Positions 1-9,860 of a stretch of DNA of 64,000 nt are shown piece after piece. The notes under the pieces were generated by a model. That model was not told the DNA's origin. It searched no databases and was given only the letters and a program-made list of their open reading frames with translations. The stretch comes from Pseudomonas sp. St316. Its GTDB lineage: Bacteria > Pseudomonadota > Gammaproteobacteria > Pseudomonadales > Pseudomonadaceae. Within the stretch, counting starts at the first letter, position 1. Each line of letters opens with the position of its first letter. The stretch spans positions 5,270,001-5,334,000 of the forward strand of contig NZ_AP021901.1 of the NCBI RefSeq assembly GCF_018325905.1, given 5' to 3'. A program made the translations under genes and the position numbers.

Positions 1-850
1 TGTCGGCGAAACAGTGGGCGAAACCACTTTCGAGGAAGAAATCGGCAAACCGCGGGACCACGCCCCCGACGATATAGACACCGCCGCGCCCGCCCAGCGT
101 CAACACATTGTTGCCGGCTACACGCCCCAGCCAGCGGCAGAACTGCTCGAGCACTTCCAGAGCAATCGGGTCGCCCGCCAGGCCGGCTGCGGTGATGGAT
201 TCGGGGGTGTCGAGTACCGGCACATGGCCGTCCACTGCGCAAATGGCCCGGTACACCCGAGGCAAACCGCTGCCGCTCAAGGCGGTTTCGGCGCTGACGT
301 GGCCGATCTCGTTGTAGATGTGCTGCCACAGCTGGGTTTCCCGCGGGCTGCTCATGGGCAGGTCGACATGGCCGCCCTCCCCCGGCAACGCCGCGAAACG
401 GCCTTCGCCCAGGTCCAGCAACGTACCAACGCCCAGGCCGGTGCCCGGGCCGATCACCACTGCCGGGCGCAACGGCTCCGGGGTGCCTTCGCACACGACC
501 CGGTATTCATCGGGACGCAAACGGGTCATGCCCAGGGCCATGGCCGAGAAGTCGTTGACCAGCAACAGCTTCTCCACTTGCAAGGTCCGGCAGAACGCCA
601 GGTTGCTCAGGCGCCAGTGATTGTTGGTAAAGCGAAACTCATCACCGCTCACGGGACCGGCCACCGACAGGCACACCGAACCGATGGCGCCCGGCTTCAG
701 GCCCAAGCCACTCAGGTACACCTGGATGGCATCTTCCGGGCAGGCATAATCCGCCGTTGCCAACACCTGGATGTTTTCCAGGGAGTGGTTTTTCCACAGC
801 GCGAAGCGTGCGTTGGTCCCACCGATGTCACCGACCAAAGCCAGTTTCAA
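1..850 (-). CDS. glk: Glucokinase (partial, 3' end beyond window)
   Basis: Phosphorylates glucose to glucose-6-phosphate in the cytoplasm, feeding the Entner-Doudoroff route. The minus-strand product begins [19 protein letters not shown], the phosphate-binding start of bacterial group A glucokinases, and continues through [11 protein letters not shown] and a glycine-rich [11 protein letters not shown] segment. About 283 of roughly 320 residues are present; the C-terminus lies left of position 1. The start is a TTG at 850-848 that overlaps the edd stop (TGA, 849-847). No ATG gives the conserved N-terminus, so this rare start and translational coupling to edd are likely. The gene is the second of an edd-glk operon, which in pseudomonads continues to gltR and gltS. 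Confidence 0.93.
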   Translation of the reverse strand, partial: MKLALVGDIGGTNARFALWKNHSLENIQVLATADYACPEDAIQVYLSGLGLKPGAIGSVCLSVAGPVSGDEFRFTNNHWRLSNLAFCRTLQVEKLLLVNDFSAMALGMTRLRPDEYRVVCEGTPEPLRPAVVIGPGTGLGVGTLLDLGEGRFAALPGEGGHVDLPMSSPRETQLWQHIYNEIGHVSAETALSGSGLPRVYRAICAVDGHVPVLDTPESITAAGLAGDPIALEVLEQFCRWLGRVAGNNVLTLGGRGGVYIVGGVVPRFADFFLESGFAHCFAD

Positions 851-2673
851 TTAAGCGTCTCCAGGGCAGAAGTAAAGGCGCTGGCGCCCTGCTCCGCCGA
901 GCTGAAGGCCATGCGCATGAAACCGAACAGCTCGCGACCGGTGCCGATGTTGTTGCCCAACAGGCCCTTGGCCGGCGTGCGCGCGGCGAATTCCTCGGCG
1001 TCCACCTTCAATTCCAAGGTGCCTTTGACGCCATCGACACGGATGATATCGCCCTCCTGCACCCGGGCCAACGCACCACCGACATAAGCTTCGGGGCTGA
1101 CATGAATGGCCGCCGGGATTTTCCCCGACGCGCCGGACATGCGCCCGTCGGTCACCAGCGCCACTTTGAAGCCACGGTCCTGCAATACCCCGAGGAACGG
1201 CGTCATCTTGTGCAGCTCAGGCATGCCGTTGGAGCGCGGGCCCTGGAAACGCATCACTGCGACGAAGTCTTTCTCCAGCAGGCCGGCCTTGAATGCATCG
1301 GCCAGGTCCTGTTGATCCTGGAAGACCATGGCCGGTGCCTCGACAATCTGGTTTTCCAGGGCCACAGCCGAGACCTTCATCACGCCACGGCCCAAGTTGC
1401 CTTCCATCACCCGCAGGCCGCCTTCAGGCGAGAACGCGCGAGCCACCGGGCGCAGGATGTTTTCGTCGAGGCTTTCGATCGGGCCGTCGCGCCACACCAG
1501 CTCGCCATCCTCCAGGAACGGCTCCTGGGTGTAGCGGCTCAAGCCGTGACCGAGCACGGTGTTGACGTTTTCGTGAAGCAAACCGGCTTCCAGCAGTTCA
1601 CGGATCAGGAACGACATGCCGCCCGCCGCCTGGAAGTGGTTGATGTCGGCCTTGCCGTTCGGGTAGACGTGACTCAGGGTCGGCACCACCTCGGAGAGGT
1701 CGGCCATGTCCTGCCAGGTCAGTTGGATGCCCGCCGCCATGGCGATGGCCGGCATGTGCAGGGTGTGGTTGGTGGAGCCACCCGTGGCGTGCAGCGCGAC
1801 GATGGAGTTGACCAGCGAGCGCTCGTCGACGATTTCGCCGATGGGCATGAAGTTGCCGCTTTGCTTGGTCATGCGCGTGACCTGGAACGCCGCCTCACGG
1901 GTCAGGGCATCGCGCAGCGGCGTGTTCGGGTTGACGAACGAGGCGCCCGGCAAGTGCAGGCCCATCACTTCCATCAACAACTGGTTGGTGTTGGCGGTGC
2001 CGTAGAAGGTGCAGGTGCCGGGGCTGTGGTAGGACTTCATCTCCGATTCCAGCAGCTCTTCGCGGGTGGCCTTGCCTTCGGCATAGCGCTGGCGCACGTC
2101 GGCTTTTTCCTTGTTGGAAATGCCCGAGACCATCGGCCCGCCTGGCACGAAGATCGTCGGCAAATGACCGAAGCGCAGCGCGCCCATCATCAGGCCCGGG
2201 ACGATCTTGTCGCAAATACCGAGCATCAGCGCGCCGTCAAACATGTTGTGGGACAGCGCCACCGCCGTGGACAGCGCGATCACTTCACGGCTCGGCAGGC
2301 TCAGCTCCATCCCCGCCTCGCCCTGGGTCACGCCGTCGCACATCGCGGGCGTACCGCCAGCGAACTGGCCGACCGAGCCGATTTCGCGCAGGGCTTTCTT
2401 GATCTGTTCCGGGAAGGTTTCGTAGGGCTGGTGGGCCGAGAGCATGTCGTTATAGGACGACACGATGGCGATGTTGGCGGCGTTCATCATCCGCAGGTGA
2501 TGCTTGTCTTCGGTGCCGCAACCAGCCACGCCGTGAGCGAAGTTGGCGCACTGCAGCTTGCCGCGCATCGGACCGTCGCTGGCTGCACCGTGGATCAATG
2601 CAAGGTAAGCCTGACGCGTGGCGCGGCTGCGGGCGATAAGCCGTTCGGTGACCTCAAGAACGCGGGGATGCAT
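847..2673 (-). CDS. edd: 6-phosphogluconate dehydratase
   Basis: Dehydrates 6-phosphogluconate to 2-keto-3-deoxy-6-phosphogluconate, the first committed Entner-Doudoroff step, using a labile iron-sulfur cluster. The 608-residue length is exactly that of the family. IlvD/Edd hallmarks are visible: the cysteine-containing [17 protein letters not shown] near residue 45, [30 protein letters not shown] and the C-terminal [22 protein letters not shown] ribosome-binding site sits about 9 bases before the ATG. It is transcribed divergently from gap; the shared 231-base spacer carries two HexR-type operators. glk follows with a stop/start overlap. Confidence 0.97.
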   Translation of the reverse strand: MHPRVLEVTERLIARSRATRQAYLALIHGAASDGPMRGKLQCANFAHGVAGCGTEDKHHLRMMNAANIAIVSSYNDMLSAHQPYETFPEQIKKALREIGSVGQFAGGTPAMCDGVTQGEAGMELSLPSREVIALSTAVALSHNMFDGALMLGICDKIVPGLMMGALRFGHLPTIFVPGGPMVSGISNKEKADVRQRYAEGKATREELLESEMKSYHSPGTCTFYGTANTNQLLMEVMGLHLPGASFVNPNTPLRDALTREAAFQVTRMTKQSGNFMPIGEIVDERSLVNSIVALHATGGSTNHTLHMPAIAMAAGIQLTWQDMADLSEVVPTLSHVYPNGKADINHFQAAGGMSFLIRELLEAGLLHENVNTVLGHGLSRYTQEPFLEDGELVWRDGPIESLDENILRPVARAFSPEGGLRVMEGNLGRGVMKVSAVALENQIVEAPAMVFQDQQDLADAFKAGLLEKDFVAVMRFQGPRSNGMPELHKMTPFLGVLQDRGFKVALVTDGRMSGASGKIPAAIHVSPEAYVGGALARVQEGDIIRVDGVKGTLELKVDAEEFAARTPAKGLLGNNIGTGRELFGFMRMAFSSAEQGASAFTSALETLN

Positions 2674-2805
2674 GTGTAGAACTCCAGGCTAACGGGTGTG
2701 GCGACCTGATTGTCTATGCTGATCAAAAGCCCGCCGCACGCTGTGTAAAAGACGAGGCGACAGACGGTTTCTTGACCATTCGGACCAGTTGATTCAGGTC
2801 ACTCG

Positions 2806-2820
2806 TTGTAGATAAAACAA
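2806..2820. promoter_or_regulatory. Candidate HexR operator, edd side
   Basis: TTGT-N7-ACAA (TTGTAGATAAAACAA) matches the published P. putida HexR consensus TTGT-N7/8-ACAA exactly. It lies between the divergent edd and gap genes, both established HexR targets that are derepressed by KDPG. The function here is inferred from the motif and context. Confidence 0.75.
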
Positions 2821-2867
2821 AATATTGCCACTAAAAAGGCTTGTTTTCTATTTTTATGCGAATAATC

Positions 2868-2882
2868 TTGTAATTCCAACAA
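2868..2882. promoter_or_regulatory. Candidate HexR operator, gap side
   Basis: Second exact TTGT-N7-ACAA site (TTGTAATTCCAACAA), 62 bases from the first and 22 bases before the gap start codon. The position suggests it overlaps the gap promoter or leader, so the two divergent genes may each have their own operator. Confidence 0.72.
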
Positions 2883-2904
2883 CAAATCGACGGCGGCGCA
2901 GTTA

Positions 2905-3906
2905 ATGACTCTTCGAATCGCAATCAATGGTTTTGGCCGCATCGGCCGCAACGTCCTCCGTGCACTGTATACCCAAGGCTATCGTCGCGACCTGCAGATC
3001 GTCGCCATCAACGACTTGGGTGACAGTGCAATCAATGCTCATCTGCTCAAGTTCGACACGGTCCACGGCACGTTTGATGCTGACGTGCAGCACGATCACG
3101 AAAGCCTGACGGTCAATGGCGACCGCATCTCGGTCAGCGCCATCCGCAATCCGGCCGAACTGCCTTGGGCCGCCGAGAAGATCGACGTCGTGTTCGAATG
3201 CACCGGCCTGTTTACCGACCGCGCCAAGGCAGCCGCGCATATCAGCGCCGGCGCCCGCAAGGTGATCATCTCGGCACCGGCCAAGGGCGCCGATGCCACC
3301 GTCGTGTACGGCGTGAACCACGATATCCTGCGCCAGTCCCACCAGATCATCTCCAACGCTTCGTGCACCACCAACTGCCTGGCCCCTGTGGCCCAGGTGC
3401 TGCACCGCGAGCTGGGTATCGAAAGCGGCCTGATGACCACCATCCATGCCTACACCAACGACCAGAACCTGACCGACGTCTACCACAGCGACCCGTATCG
3501 CGCCCGTTCGGCCACCCAGAACATGATCCCGAGCAAGACCGGCGCCGCCGAAGCGGTGGGCCTGGTGCTACCGGAACTGGCAGGCAAGCTGACCGGCATG
3601 GCGGTGCGTGTACCGGTGATCAACGTGTCCCTGGTCGACCTCACTGTGCAGCTCAAGCGCGAAGCGTCGGCCGAAGAAGTCAACGAACTGCTGCGCCATG
3701 CCAGCCAGCATTCGAAGATTCTCGGCTACAACACCCTGCCGCTGGTCTCCAGTGACTTCAACCACAACCCACTGTCGTCGATCTTCGACGCCAACCACAC
3801 CAAGGCCAGCGGCAAGCTGCTCAAGGTACTGGCCTGGTATGACAACGAATGGGGCTTCTCCAACCGTATGCTGGATAACTGCCTGGCGTTGTGTAACGCC
3901 GAGTAA
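2905..3906 (+). CDS. gap: Glyceraldehyde-3-phosphate dehydrogenase, type I
   Basis: Oxidises and phosphorylates glyceraldehyde-3-phosphate to 1,3-bisphosphoglycerate, handling the triose made by the Entner-Doudoroff route. The 333-residue protein starts with the NAD-binding [15 protein letters not shown] motif, has the active-site [10 protein letters not shown] with catalytic Cys154, and ends with the [14 protein letters not shown] segment of the family. It is divergent from edd with HexR sites in between, matching the gap-1 locus of P. putida (PP_1009 beside edd and glk). Fluorescent pseudomonads usually carry a second, gluconeogenic GAPDH elsewhere; the location identifies this one as the glycolytic copy. 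Confidence 0.96.
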   Translation: MTLRIAINGFGRIGRNVLRALYTQGYRRDLQIVAINDLGDSAINAHLLKFDTVHGTFDADVQHDHESLTVNGDRISVSAIRNPAELPWAAEKIDVVFECTGLFTDRAKAAAHISAGARKVIISAPAKGADATVVYGVNHDILRQSHQIISNASCTTNCLAPVAQVLHRELGIESGLMTTIHAYTNDQNLTDVYHSDPYRARSATQNMIPSKTGAAEAVGLVLPELAGKLTGMAVRVPVINVSLVDLTVQLKREASAEEVNELLRHASQHSKILGYNTLPLVSSDFNHNPLSSIFDANHTKASGKLLKVLAWYDNEWGFSNRMLDNCLALCNAE

Positions 3907-3949
3907 CTCACTGCTGACCAATGTGGAGCGAGCCTGTAAGAGCAAACCT

Positions 3950-4041
3950 GTGGGAGCAAAGCTTGCTCGCGATAGCGATTTCAAAGCCAGCACGGGTGCT
4001 GCATGTGACGATGTCATCGCGAGCAAGCTTTGCTCCCACAG
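3950..4041. repeat. REP doublet (inverted pair)
   Basis: Two REP units in inverted orientation: tGTGGGAGCAAAGCTTGCTCGCGA at the left and its near-complement TCGCGAGCAAGCTTTGCTCCCAC at the right, with a variable spacer. It lies downstream of gap, where it may also act as a 3' end stabiliser. Confidence 0.9.
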
Positions 4042-4109
4042 GCCTGCTCCCAAGGTTTGCTCCTCACATGGTCTCGGCGAGGTGAAATCAAGGCTTGACC
4101 CGCGCAGTA

Positions 4110-4128
4110 GATGATAAGCATTATCATC
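4110..4128. promoter_or_regulatory. Candidate Fur box of the heme sigma gene
   Basis: GATGATAAGCATTATCATC is a nearly perfect 19-base palindrome of the Fur GATAAT-type repeat and lies 25 bases before the ECF sigma start. This is the usual iron-starvation control for FecI-type sigma genes. Confidence 0.75.
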
Positions 4129-4153
4129 TACTCGCATCGGATCGGGCCCTACC

Positions 4154-4675
4154 GTGAGTCAATCGCGCTTTCATCACGTCTTCCTCGCCCAGCGCACGCC
4201 GCTGCTGCGCACCCTCGAGCGCATGGTCAACAACCCCAGTACCGCTGAAGACCTGCTTCAGGAAACCTACCTGCGCGTCACCCGCGCACTGGGCGAACGC
4301 ACGGTTGAACACCTCGAACCCTTTGTTTTCCAGACCGCCCGCAACCTGGCGCTGGACCATCTGCGTGCCCGGCGCATCCAGTCGCGGACCTTGCTCGATG
4401 ACGTACCGCTGGAGGTCGTCCACAACGTCGTCGCCCACCAGAGCAGCGCCGAGGACGCCGCCCATGCCCAACAACTGCTCGAACGCCTGAATGTCAGCCT
4501 GCAGGCCCTGAGCTCGCGACAGCAGCAGATCTTCATCCTCAGCCGCCTGCATGGCCACAGTTACCAGGAAATCGCCGAACGGTTGGGCGTGTCCCTGAGC
4601 ACCGTGCAAAAGGAACTGAAACTGATCATGGCGATCTGTGTGGGTGTGGCTGAGCGCAGCCAGGGCGAGCAATGA
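4154..4675 (+). CDS. hxuI: ECF sigma factor, FecI/HxuI type
   Basis: A 173-residue extracytoplasmic-function sigma factor expected to direct RNA polymerase to the adjacent heme receptor gene when the receptor signals. Region 2 is visible near residues 10-75 (STAEDLLQETYLRVTRAL, ARNLALDHLRAR), and region 4 near residues 110-165 with the helix-turn-helix HGHSYQEIAERLGVSLSTVQKELK. The start is a GTG at 4154; no in-frame ATG precedes region 2. Gene order sigma, FecR-like anti-sigma, TonB receptor, heme oxygenase matches HxuIRA of P. aeruginosa and PP_1005-1008 of P. putida. A Fur box sits just upstream. The gene name follows that context and could be another FecI paralogue. Confidence 0.88.
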   Translation: MSQSRFHHVFLAQRTPLLRTLERMVNNPSTAEDLLQETYLRVTRALGERTVEHLEPFVFQTARNLALDHLRARRIQSRTLLDDVPLEVVHNVVAHQSSAEDAAHAQQLLERLNVSLQALSSRQQQIFILSRLHGHSYQEIAERLGVSLSTVQKELKLIMAICVGVAERSQGEQ

Positions 4676-4774
4676 CCCGCCCCACGCTTGAGGCCATAAG
4701 CTGCGTACAAGCTTGCCACTTGCTGCGTCCAGCTTGTAGCTTGAGCCCGTGCCGCTAAATACCGAGAACCCACT
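4676..4774. repeat. Spacer with degenerate AGCTTG repeats
   Basis: The 99-base gap between the sigma and anti-sigma genes contains several AAGCTG, AAGCTTG and AGCTTGTAGCTTGAG units in both orientations. This resembles a decayed intergenic repeat of pseudomonads. It probably separates two genes of one operon. Confidence 0.35.
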
Positions 4775-5737
4775 GTGACGGACAATCACCGCTCTGCCGA
4801 GCCCACTGCGACGTCGGAAACCGCCCATGCCATGGAGCAGGCGCTGGACTGGCTGATCCTGCTGGACAACCCCAGCGAGGAACAGACGCGCCAGTTCCAC
4901 GCCTGGCTGGCAGCCGATCCACGCCACGGCGAGGCGTTCGCCAGGGCCCAGGCGATCTGGAACGGCCCGCAGGTGATGGAAAGTGCCCGTCGACTTGAAG
5001 CCGTGCCCAAGGTTACCGCGCGGTCGCGCCTGCGCGCCCACTGGAAACCCCTGGCCACCGCCGCCGTGCTGTTTCTCGGCCTGTTCAACTTCAGCGACCT
5101 GCCCCTGCGCTTGCAGGCCGACCACCTGACCGTGGTCGGTGAGCGCCAGCGCTTGCAGTTGGAGGACGGCTCCAAGGTCCTGCTCAACACCGACTCGGCC
5201 TTCTCCAGCACGTTCAACGAGCAGCGGCATGTGGCGCGCCTGTACAAGGGCGAAGCGTTGTTCGAAGTCCCGGGCAACCGTAACCTGCCACTGGAAATCG
5301 ATGCCGGCCCGGTCATGGCCAGCGTCAGCGACACCACGTTCGCCGTGCGTTACCTCGACGGCGTGGCCCAGGTCCAGGTGCAGCGCGGCGACGTGGACCT
5401 GCGGGCCACTCGCAACGACACCCATGTGCGGCTGTCAGCTGGCGAAAGCATCCGCATCGGCCCCAACGGCTTCGACCGCCCGGCCCGGCTCGACGCCAAC
5501 ACGGACCTGGCCTGGGTCCAGGGTCGGCTGGTGTTCGAGAACCGGCCACTGAGCCAGGTACTGGCCGAGTTGCGACGCTATTACCCCGGCTGGATCATCA
5601 ACAGTAACGAACAATTGGCCAACGTTACGGTGACCGGCAATTACCGCCTCGATCAGCCGTTGGACGTGGTCCGTTCGCTGGCCCATATCACCTCGGCGCG
5701 GCTCCAGGAATTCCCGGCGCTGGTGATCCTGAACTAA
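4775..5737 (+). CDS. hxuR: FecR-like anti-sigma factor
   Basis: A 320-residue inner-membrane regulator expected to hold the upstream sigma factor inactive and relay the signal from the heme receptor. Residues about 16-58 form the DUF4880 anti-sigma domain (ALDWLILLDNP...FHAWLAADPRHGEAF). A single membrane segment lies near residues 89-105. A periplasmic FecR domain follows (LEDGSKVLLNTDSAF), and a C-terminal STN-like module (RPLSQVLAELRRYYPG) contacts the receptor in related systems. The start is GTG at 4775 behind GAGAA. It sits directly between the sigma and receptor genes. A possible second Fur box follows its stop codon. Confidence 0.88.
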   Translation: MTDNHRSAEPTATSETAHAMEQALDWLILLDNPSEEQTRQFHAWLAADPRHGEAFARAQAIWNGPQVMESARRLEAVPKVTARSRLRAHWKPLATAAVLFLGLFNFSDLPLRLQADHLTVVGERQRLQLEDGSKVLLNTDSAFSSTFNEQRHVARLYKGEALFEVPGNRNLPLEIDAGPVMASVSDTTFAVRYLDGVAQVQVQRGDVDLRATRNDTHVRLSAGESIRIGPNGFDRPARLDANTDLAWVQGRLVFENRPLSQVLAELRRYYPGWIINSNEQLANVTVTGNYRLDQPLDVVRSLAHITSARLQEFPALVILN

Positions 5738-5755
5738 ATGAGAATTATTTTTACT
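5737..5755. promoter_or_regulatory. Possible second Fur box, before the heme receptor
   Basis: AAATGAGAATTATTTTTAC is a weak AT-rich match to the Fur consensus, about 100 bases before the receptor start. It would add direct iron control to sigma-dependent expression. The match is imperfect. Confidence 0.4.
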
Positions 5756-5856
5756 CGATAGGTTCTGCTGATTCGTCTCGTTATAGCCAATGCAATTGAT
5801 TCGCATCCAGCCATGTGAATCTGCACCTATAACAGATGCGACACGGAGCGCTATCG

Positions 5857-8450
5857 ATGTCCTCTCGCCTTACTTGCCGGTTTCTTGCCCCTTCTTGCAC
5901 GCTGTCACTGCTCACCGCCGCCCTTCTGATGGCCGGCACAGCGCCGCTCGCCCTGGCCGCCACCAGCGTGCAACCCGCTGTACGCAACATGGGCGACTAC
6001 ACCTTTGCCATCGCCCGACAGCCACTGGTCTCGGCCCTGAATGCATTCACTGCGGTCACCGGCTGGCAAGTCGGGATGCCCGCGGAACTGGCCGCAGGCG
6101 TCGCCTCGCCAGGGGTGAACGGCTCGCTGTCACCTGAAAACGCCCTGGAGCGCCTGTTGGTGGGGACCCACCTGAGCTACCGCAAGCTGGGCGACAACAG
6201 CATCATCCTGGAAAAGCGCAGCGCTGGCAGCGCGCTGGAGTTGCAACAGGTAACCATCAGCGCCACCCGCCAGGAACAGGACATCACCAGCGTACCGAGC
6301 ACGGTCACCGTCCACGATCGCCAGGAACTGGATCGCAACAACGTCAATACCCTCAAGGACCTGGTGCGCTATGAACCGGGTGTATCGGTGGGCGGCGCGG
6401 GCCAGCGCGGCGGTATCAGCGGCTACAACATCCGCGGCATCGACGGCAACCGGATCCTGACCCAGGTCGACGGCGTGGAAATTCCCGGCGGCTTCTTCAA
6501 CGGCCCCTACGCCAAGACCCAGCGCAACTACGTCGACCCGGAAATCATCAAACGCGTGGAAATCCTGCGCGGTCCGGCCTCGGTGCTGTACGGCAGCAAT
6601 GCCATTGGCGGTGCCGTCAGCTACTTCACCCTCGATCCGGACGACATCATCAAGCCGGGCGAAGACGTTGGCGCCCGCCTGAAGACCGGCTACAGCTCCG
6701 CCGACGAGAGCTGGCTCAAGTCAGCCACCGTCGCTGGCCGTAGCGGGCCGTTCGACGGCTTGTTGCACTACAGCCAACGCGACGGTCATGAAACCCAATC
6801 CTACGGCAGCCACAACGGCACGGGCCTGGACCGCACCGCCGCCAACCCCGAAGACGTGCGCGCCAACAACGTGCTGGCCAAGCTCGGCTGGAACTACAGC
6901 GACGACGGACGCCTTGGCCTGGTCTACGAGAAATACAAGGACGACCGCGACACCGACCTGAAAAGCGCCTATGGCGGGCCCTACTCCAACGGCCGCCCCA
7001 CGCTCCCCACCACCATGCTGCCCGGCGGCATGTACCAGTGGCGCACCGGCAACGACACCATCACCCGCGAGCGTTTCGGCCTGGAGCACAGCTTCGCCCT
7101 CGACAGCCTGCTGGCCGATCACGTCAAGTGGAGCCTGAATCACCAGGTCGCCAAGACCGACCAGAGCACCGCAGAATTCTACTTCCCCGTTACCCGCCAG
7201 GTCCTGCGCACCCGGGAGACCCTCTATGAAGAGAAACAGTGGGTCTTCGACGCGCAACTGGACAAGGCCTTCAGCGTCGCCGACACCGATCACGCCCTGA
7301 CCTACGGCACCACCCTCAAGCAACAGAAAGTCACCGGCTCGCGCAGTGGCAATGGCGTGTGCCTGGCGGTTGGCGTGGGTTGCTCCGCGGTAGGCGCCAT
7401 CAGCACCCGGGATGTACTGGCAAAAGCCAGTGACTTCCCGGACCCGACCGTCAACACCTACAGCCTGTTTGCCCAGGACCAGATCAGTTGGGACAACTGG
7501 ACCTTCACGCCAGGCCTGCGCTACGACTACACCCGGCTCAAGCCGCACCTGACTCAGGCGTTCCTCAACGCCGTGGACCCTACCGGCGGCGGTGACGTCA
7601 GCGACAACGACAAGACCTGGCATCGCGTCTCACCGAAGTTCGGCGTGACCTATGCCCTGAGCGACGAGTACACCTGGTACGGCCAGTACGCCGAAGGCTT
7701 CCGCACGCCGACCGCCAAGGCCTTGTATGGCCGCTTCGAAAACCCCGACGCCGGCTACAGCGTCGAGCCCAACCCCGATCTGGAACCGGAAAAAAGCAAG
7801 AGCTACGAGACCGGCCTGCGCGGCCGTTTCGATGCCGGCTCGTTCGACGTGGCGGTGTTCTACAACAAGTACCGCGACTTCATCAACGAAGATGCCATCA
7901 CCCCGGCGCCGACCAGTTGACCTTCCAGAGCAATAACATCAAGCACGCCACCATCAAGGGCGCCGAGGCCAGGGGACGCCTGGAACTGGACGTGCTTGGC
8001 GCACCGAAGGGCTTGTACACCCAAGGCTCGGTGGCCTACGCGTACGGTCGCAACAACGACACCGGCGAGCCGCTCAACAGCGTCAACCCACTGACCGGCG
8101 TATTCAGCCTGGGCTACGACCAGGACCGCTACGGCACCTTGCTCAGTTGGACCGTGGTCAAGAAAAAGGACCGCGTCGACGACAGCAACTTCAACTCGCC
8201 CGATGGCGTGAGCAGCCAGTTCAAGACACCGGGCTTCGGCATCCTCGACCTGAGCGGTTTCTACAAGGTGACCGACGACGTCACCGTCAGCGGCGGCCTC
8301 TACAACCTCACCGACAAGAAGTACTGGCTGTGGGATGACGTGCGCGGCTACGACAGCGTCGGCGAAGCGGCGGTGCTGAGCCCCGCCAACCTCGATCGCC
8401 TGACCGCGCCTGGACGTAACTTCGCGGTGAACCTGATCTGGGATATCTGA
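5857..8450 (+). pseudogene. hxuA: TonB-dependent heme receptor, frameshifted
   Basis: Outer-membrane heme or hemoprotein receptor of about 864 residues that also signals to the anti-sigma factor. It begins with a signal peptide (MSSRLTCRF...LALA), then an STN signalling domain (FAIARQPLVSALNAFTAVTGWQVG), a TonB-box-like QVTISATRQ, a plug (LVRYEPGVSV, RVEILRGPASVLYGSNAIGG) and a barrel ending in ...RNFAVNLIWDI. The start at 5857 is chosen for the GGAG 8 bases upstream; ATG 5836 is in frame but lacks a site. The frame breaks near 7901-7904: the first frame stops at 7918-7920, while the rest of the barrel continues in another frame to 8450. One extra C in the four-C run restores the reading ITPGADQLTFQSNN. 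Either the gene is inactive or the base is missing from the assembly. Confidence 0.85.
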
Positions 8451-8494
8451 CCCGATTTGCCAGGCAAAACAAATACCTGTGGTGAGGAGAGTCA

Positions 8495-8582
8495 TGTGGG
8501 AGCAAGGCTTGCCCGCGATGAAGGCGATGCGTTCTTTCAGAAATCGAGGCGCCTGTTTCGCGAGCGAGCTTTGCTCCCACAG
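8495..8582. repeat. REP doublet
   Basis: Inverted REP pair GTGGGAGCAAGGCTTGCCCGCGA ... TTTCGCGAGCGAGCTTTGCTCCCAC between receptor and heme oxygenase genes. Its spacer is almost identical to that of the copy at 31102-31188. Confidence 0.9.
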
Positions 8583-8631
8583 CCCTGCGCAGATCCCCCT
8601 CGCCACAATGTCTTTATAAGAAGGAGTTCTC

Positions 8632-9222
8632 ATGACCGCACAACGCCCCACTTCACGCTCCCAACGCCTGAACCAGATCACCCACGAACCCCACGCCAAG
8701 CTCGACGCACTGGTCAAGGCCCACGCCCCGTTCGAAACCCCGGCCAGCTTCGCCCGTTTCGTCGTCGCCCAGTACCTGTTCCAGTCGGAACTGGTGGCGC
8801 TGTACAACGACGCCGAACTGTCCGCCCTGATCCCCGACCTCCCGGCCCGGTGCCGGGCAGAGGCGGCCAAGGCGGATCTGGCAGACCTGGACACCGAAGT
8901 TCCTGCGCCAGTGGCCGGCGCGCTGATAACCCCGACCCAGGCCCAAGCCCTGGGCTGGCTGTTCGTCTCTGAAGGCTCCAAGCTGGGTGCCGCGTTCTTG
9001 ATCAAGCGTGCCGTGGGCCTGGGGCTGAGCGAAACCTTCGGCGCCCGGCACCTGGCCGAACCTGCCGGCGGACGCGCCGAAGGCTGGAAAACCTTCACCC
9101 GCACCCTCGACGGCCTGGCCTTTACCCAACAGCAGGAAGCCGAGGCCGACAAAGGTGCACTGGACGCCTTCAACCGGTTTACGGTGCTGTTGGAACAGGC
9201 CTATGCGGCCGAGTTGGCCTGA
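8632..9222 (+). CDS. hemO: Biliverdin-producing heme oxygenase
   Basis: Cleaves cytoplasmic heme to biliverdin, CO and iron, releasing iron from heme brought in by the neighbouring receptor. The 196-residue length and all-helical character fit bacterial HemO/PigA. THEPHAKLDALV near residues 17-28 holds candidate proximal histidines (His18 or His21), and GWLFVSEGSKLGAAFLIKRA near residues 105-125 is the glycine-containing distal helix. A clear AAGGAG precedes the ATG. It is co-oriented with the sigma/receptor genes, separated by a REP doublet, so it may also have its own transcript. I cannot tell whether it gives the alpha or beta/delta biliverdin isomer. Confidence 0.9.
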   Translation: MTAQRPTSRSQRLNQITHEPHAKLDALVKAHAPFETPASFARFVVAQYLFQSELVALYNDAELSALIPDLPARCRAEAAKADLADLDTEVPAPVAGALITPTQAQALGWLFVSEGSKLGAAFLIKRAVGLGLSETFGARHLAEPAGGRAEGWKTFTRTLDGLAFTQQQEAEADKGALDAFNRFTVLLEQAYAAELA

Positions 9223-9283
9223 TTCACGCCGCTCCCACAGGAGATTTATGGTGGATGCATATGTTCAGTCACCCAGAAACCAG

Positions 9284-9375
9284 TGTGGGAGCGAGCTTGC
9301 TCGCGATAGCGTCAGCACAGCCGACATCAATGCCAACTGACACACCGCCATCGCGAGCAAGCTCGCTACCACTGG
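9284..9375. repeat. REP doublet
   Basis: Inverted pair GTGTGGGAGCGAGCTTGCTCGCGATAGCG ... CATCGCGAGCAAGCTCGCTACCAC between hemO and the DUF454 gene. Confidence 0.88.
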
Positions 9376-9400
9376 AATTGTGTATGACTGAAAAACGCTG

Positions 9401-9826
9401 ATGAACCACTATTCAAAAACCGCCCGGCTGCTCTTCGCCCTGCTCGCCTACACCAGCCTGGGCATCGGCCTGGTCGCCATCGTCGTGCCCGGCCTGCCGA
9501 CGACCGAGTTCATCCTCTTGGCCGCCTGGGCCGCGACCCGCAGTTCGCCGCGCCTGAGCGCCTGGCTGGAGAACCATCGGTTGTTCGGGCCGATGTTGCA
9601 CAACTGGCGCAACGGTAAAGTCATCCCACGCCGGGCCAAGGTGGGTGCCACCACCAGCATGCTGCTCTGCGCAGGCTTGATGCTGGTGCTGCTCGACCAC
9701 CGCTGGCCGGTTTACCTCGCGCTCGCCGGCATGGGCCTGGGCAATCTGTGGATCTGGTCGCGCCCGGAACAGGTGCAGGGTGCTTGCTCGCGCCGGGATG
9801 CGCAGCGGCCCCCAACGGATTTTTGA
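9401..9826 (+). CDS. DUF454 (YbaN-family) inner-membrane protein
   Basis: A 141-residue membrane protein of the YbaN/DUF454 family, whose biochemical role is not established. Segments near residues 9-33 (LLFALLAYTSLGIGLVAIVVPGLP) and 84-118 are hydrophobic. The conserved GLPTTEFILLAAWAATRSSPRLSAWLENHRLFGPMLHNWR typifies the family. DUF454 genes are often found next to heme uptake or heme oxygenase genes in proteobacteria, as here, which suggests a heme- or iron-related role, but only by association. No good ribosome-binding site precedes the ATG at 9401. The C-terminus (after about residue 125) is less conserved and of uncertain quality. Confidence 0.8.
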   Translation: MNHYSKTARLLFALLAYTSLGIGLVAIVVPGLPTTEFILLAAWAATRSSPRLSAWLENHRLFGPMLHNWRNGKVIPRRAKVGATTSMLLCAGLMLVLLDHRWPVYLALAGMGLGNLWIWSRPEQVQGACSRRDAQRPPTDF

Positions 9827-9860
9827 TCTATGCTCGCCCTCTCGTACTGGAGGGCTTTCG

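Noticed and set aside
757..2679. 640-residue frame on the plus strand opposite edd
   Set aside because: It mirrors the edd codon pattern, is rich in Arg, His, Ala and Gly without family motifs, and has no ribosome-binding site; edd itself is unmistakable.
7895..8450. Programmed frameshift or phase variation in the heme receptor
   Set aside because: The C run is only four bases with no slippery heptamer or downstream structure, so a plain indel or assembly error is simpler.
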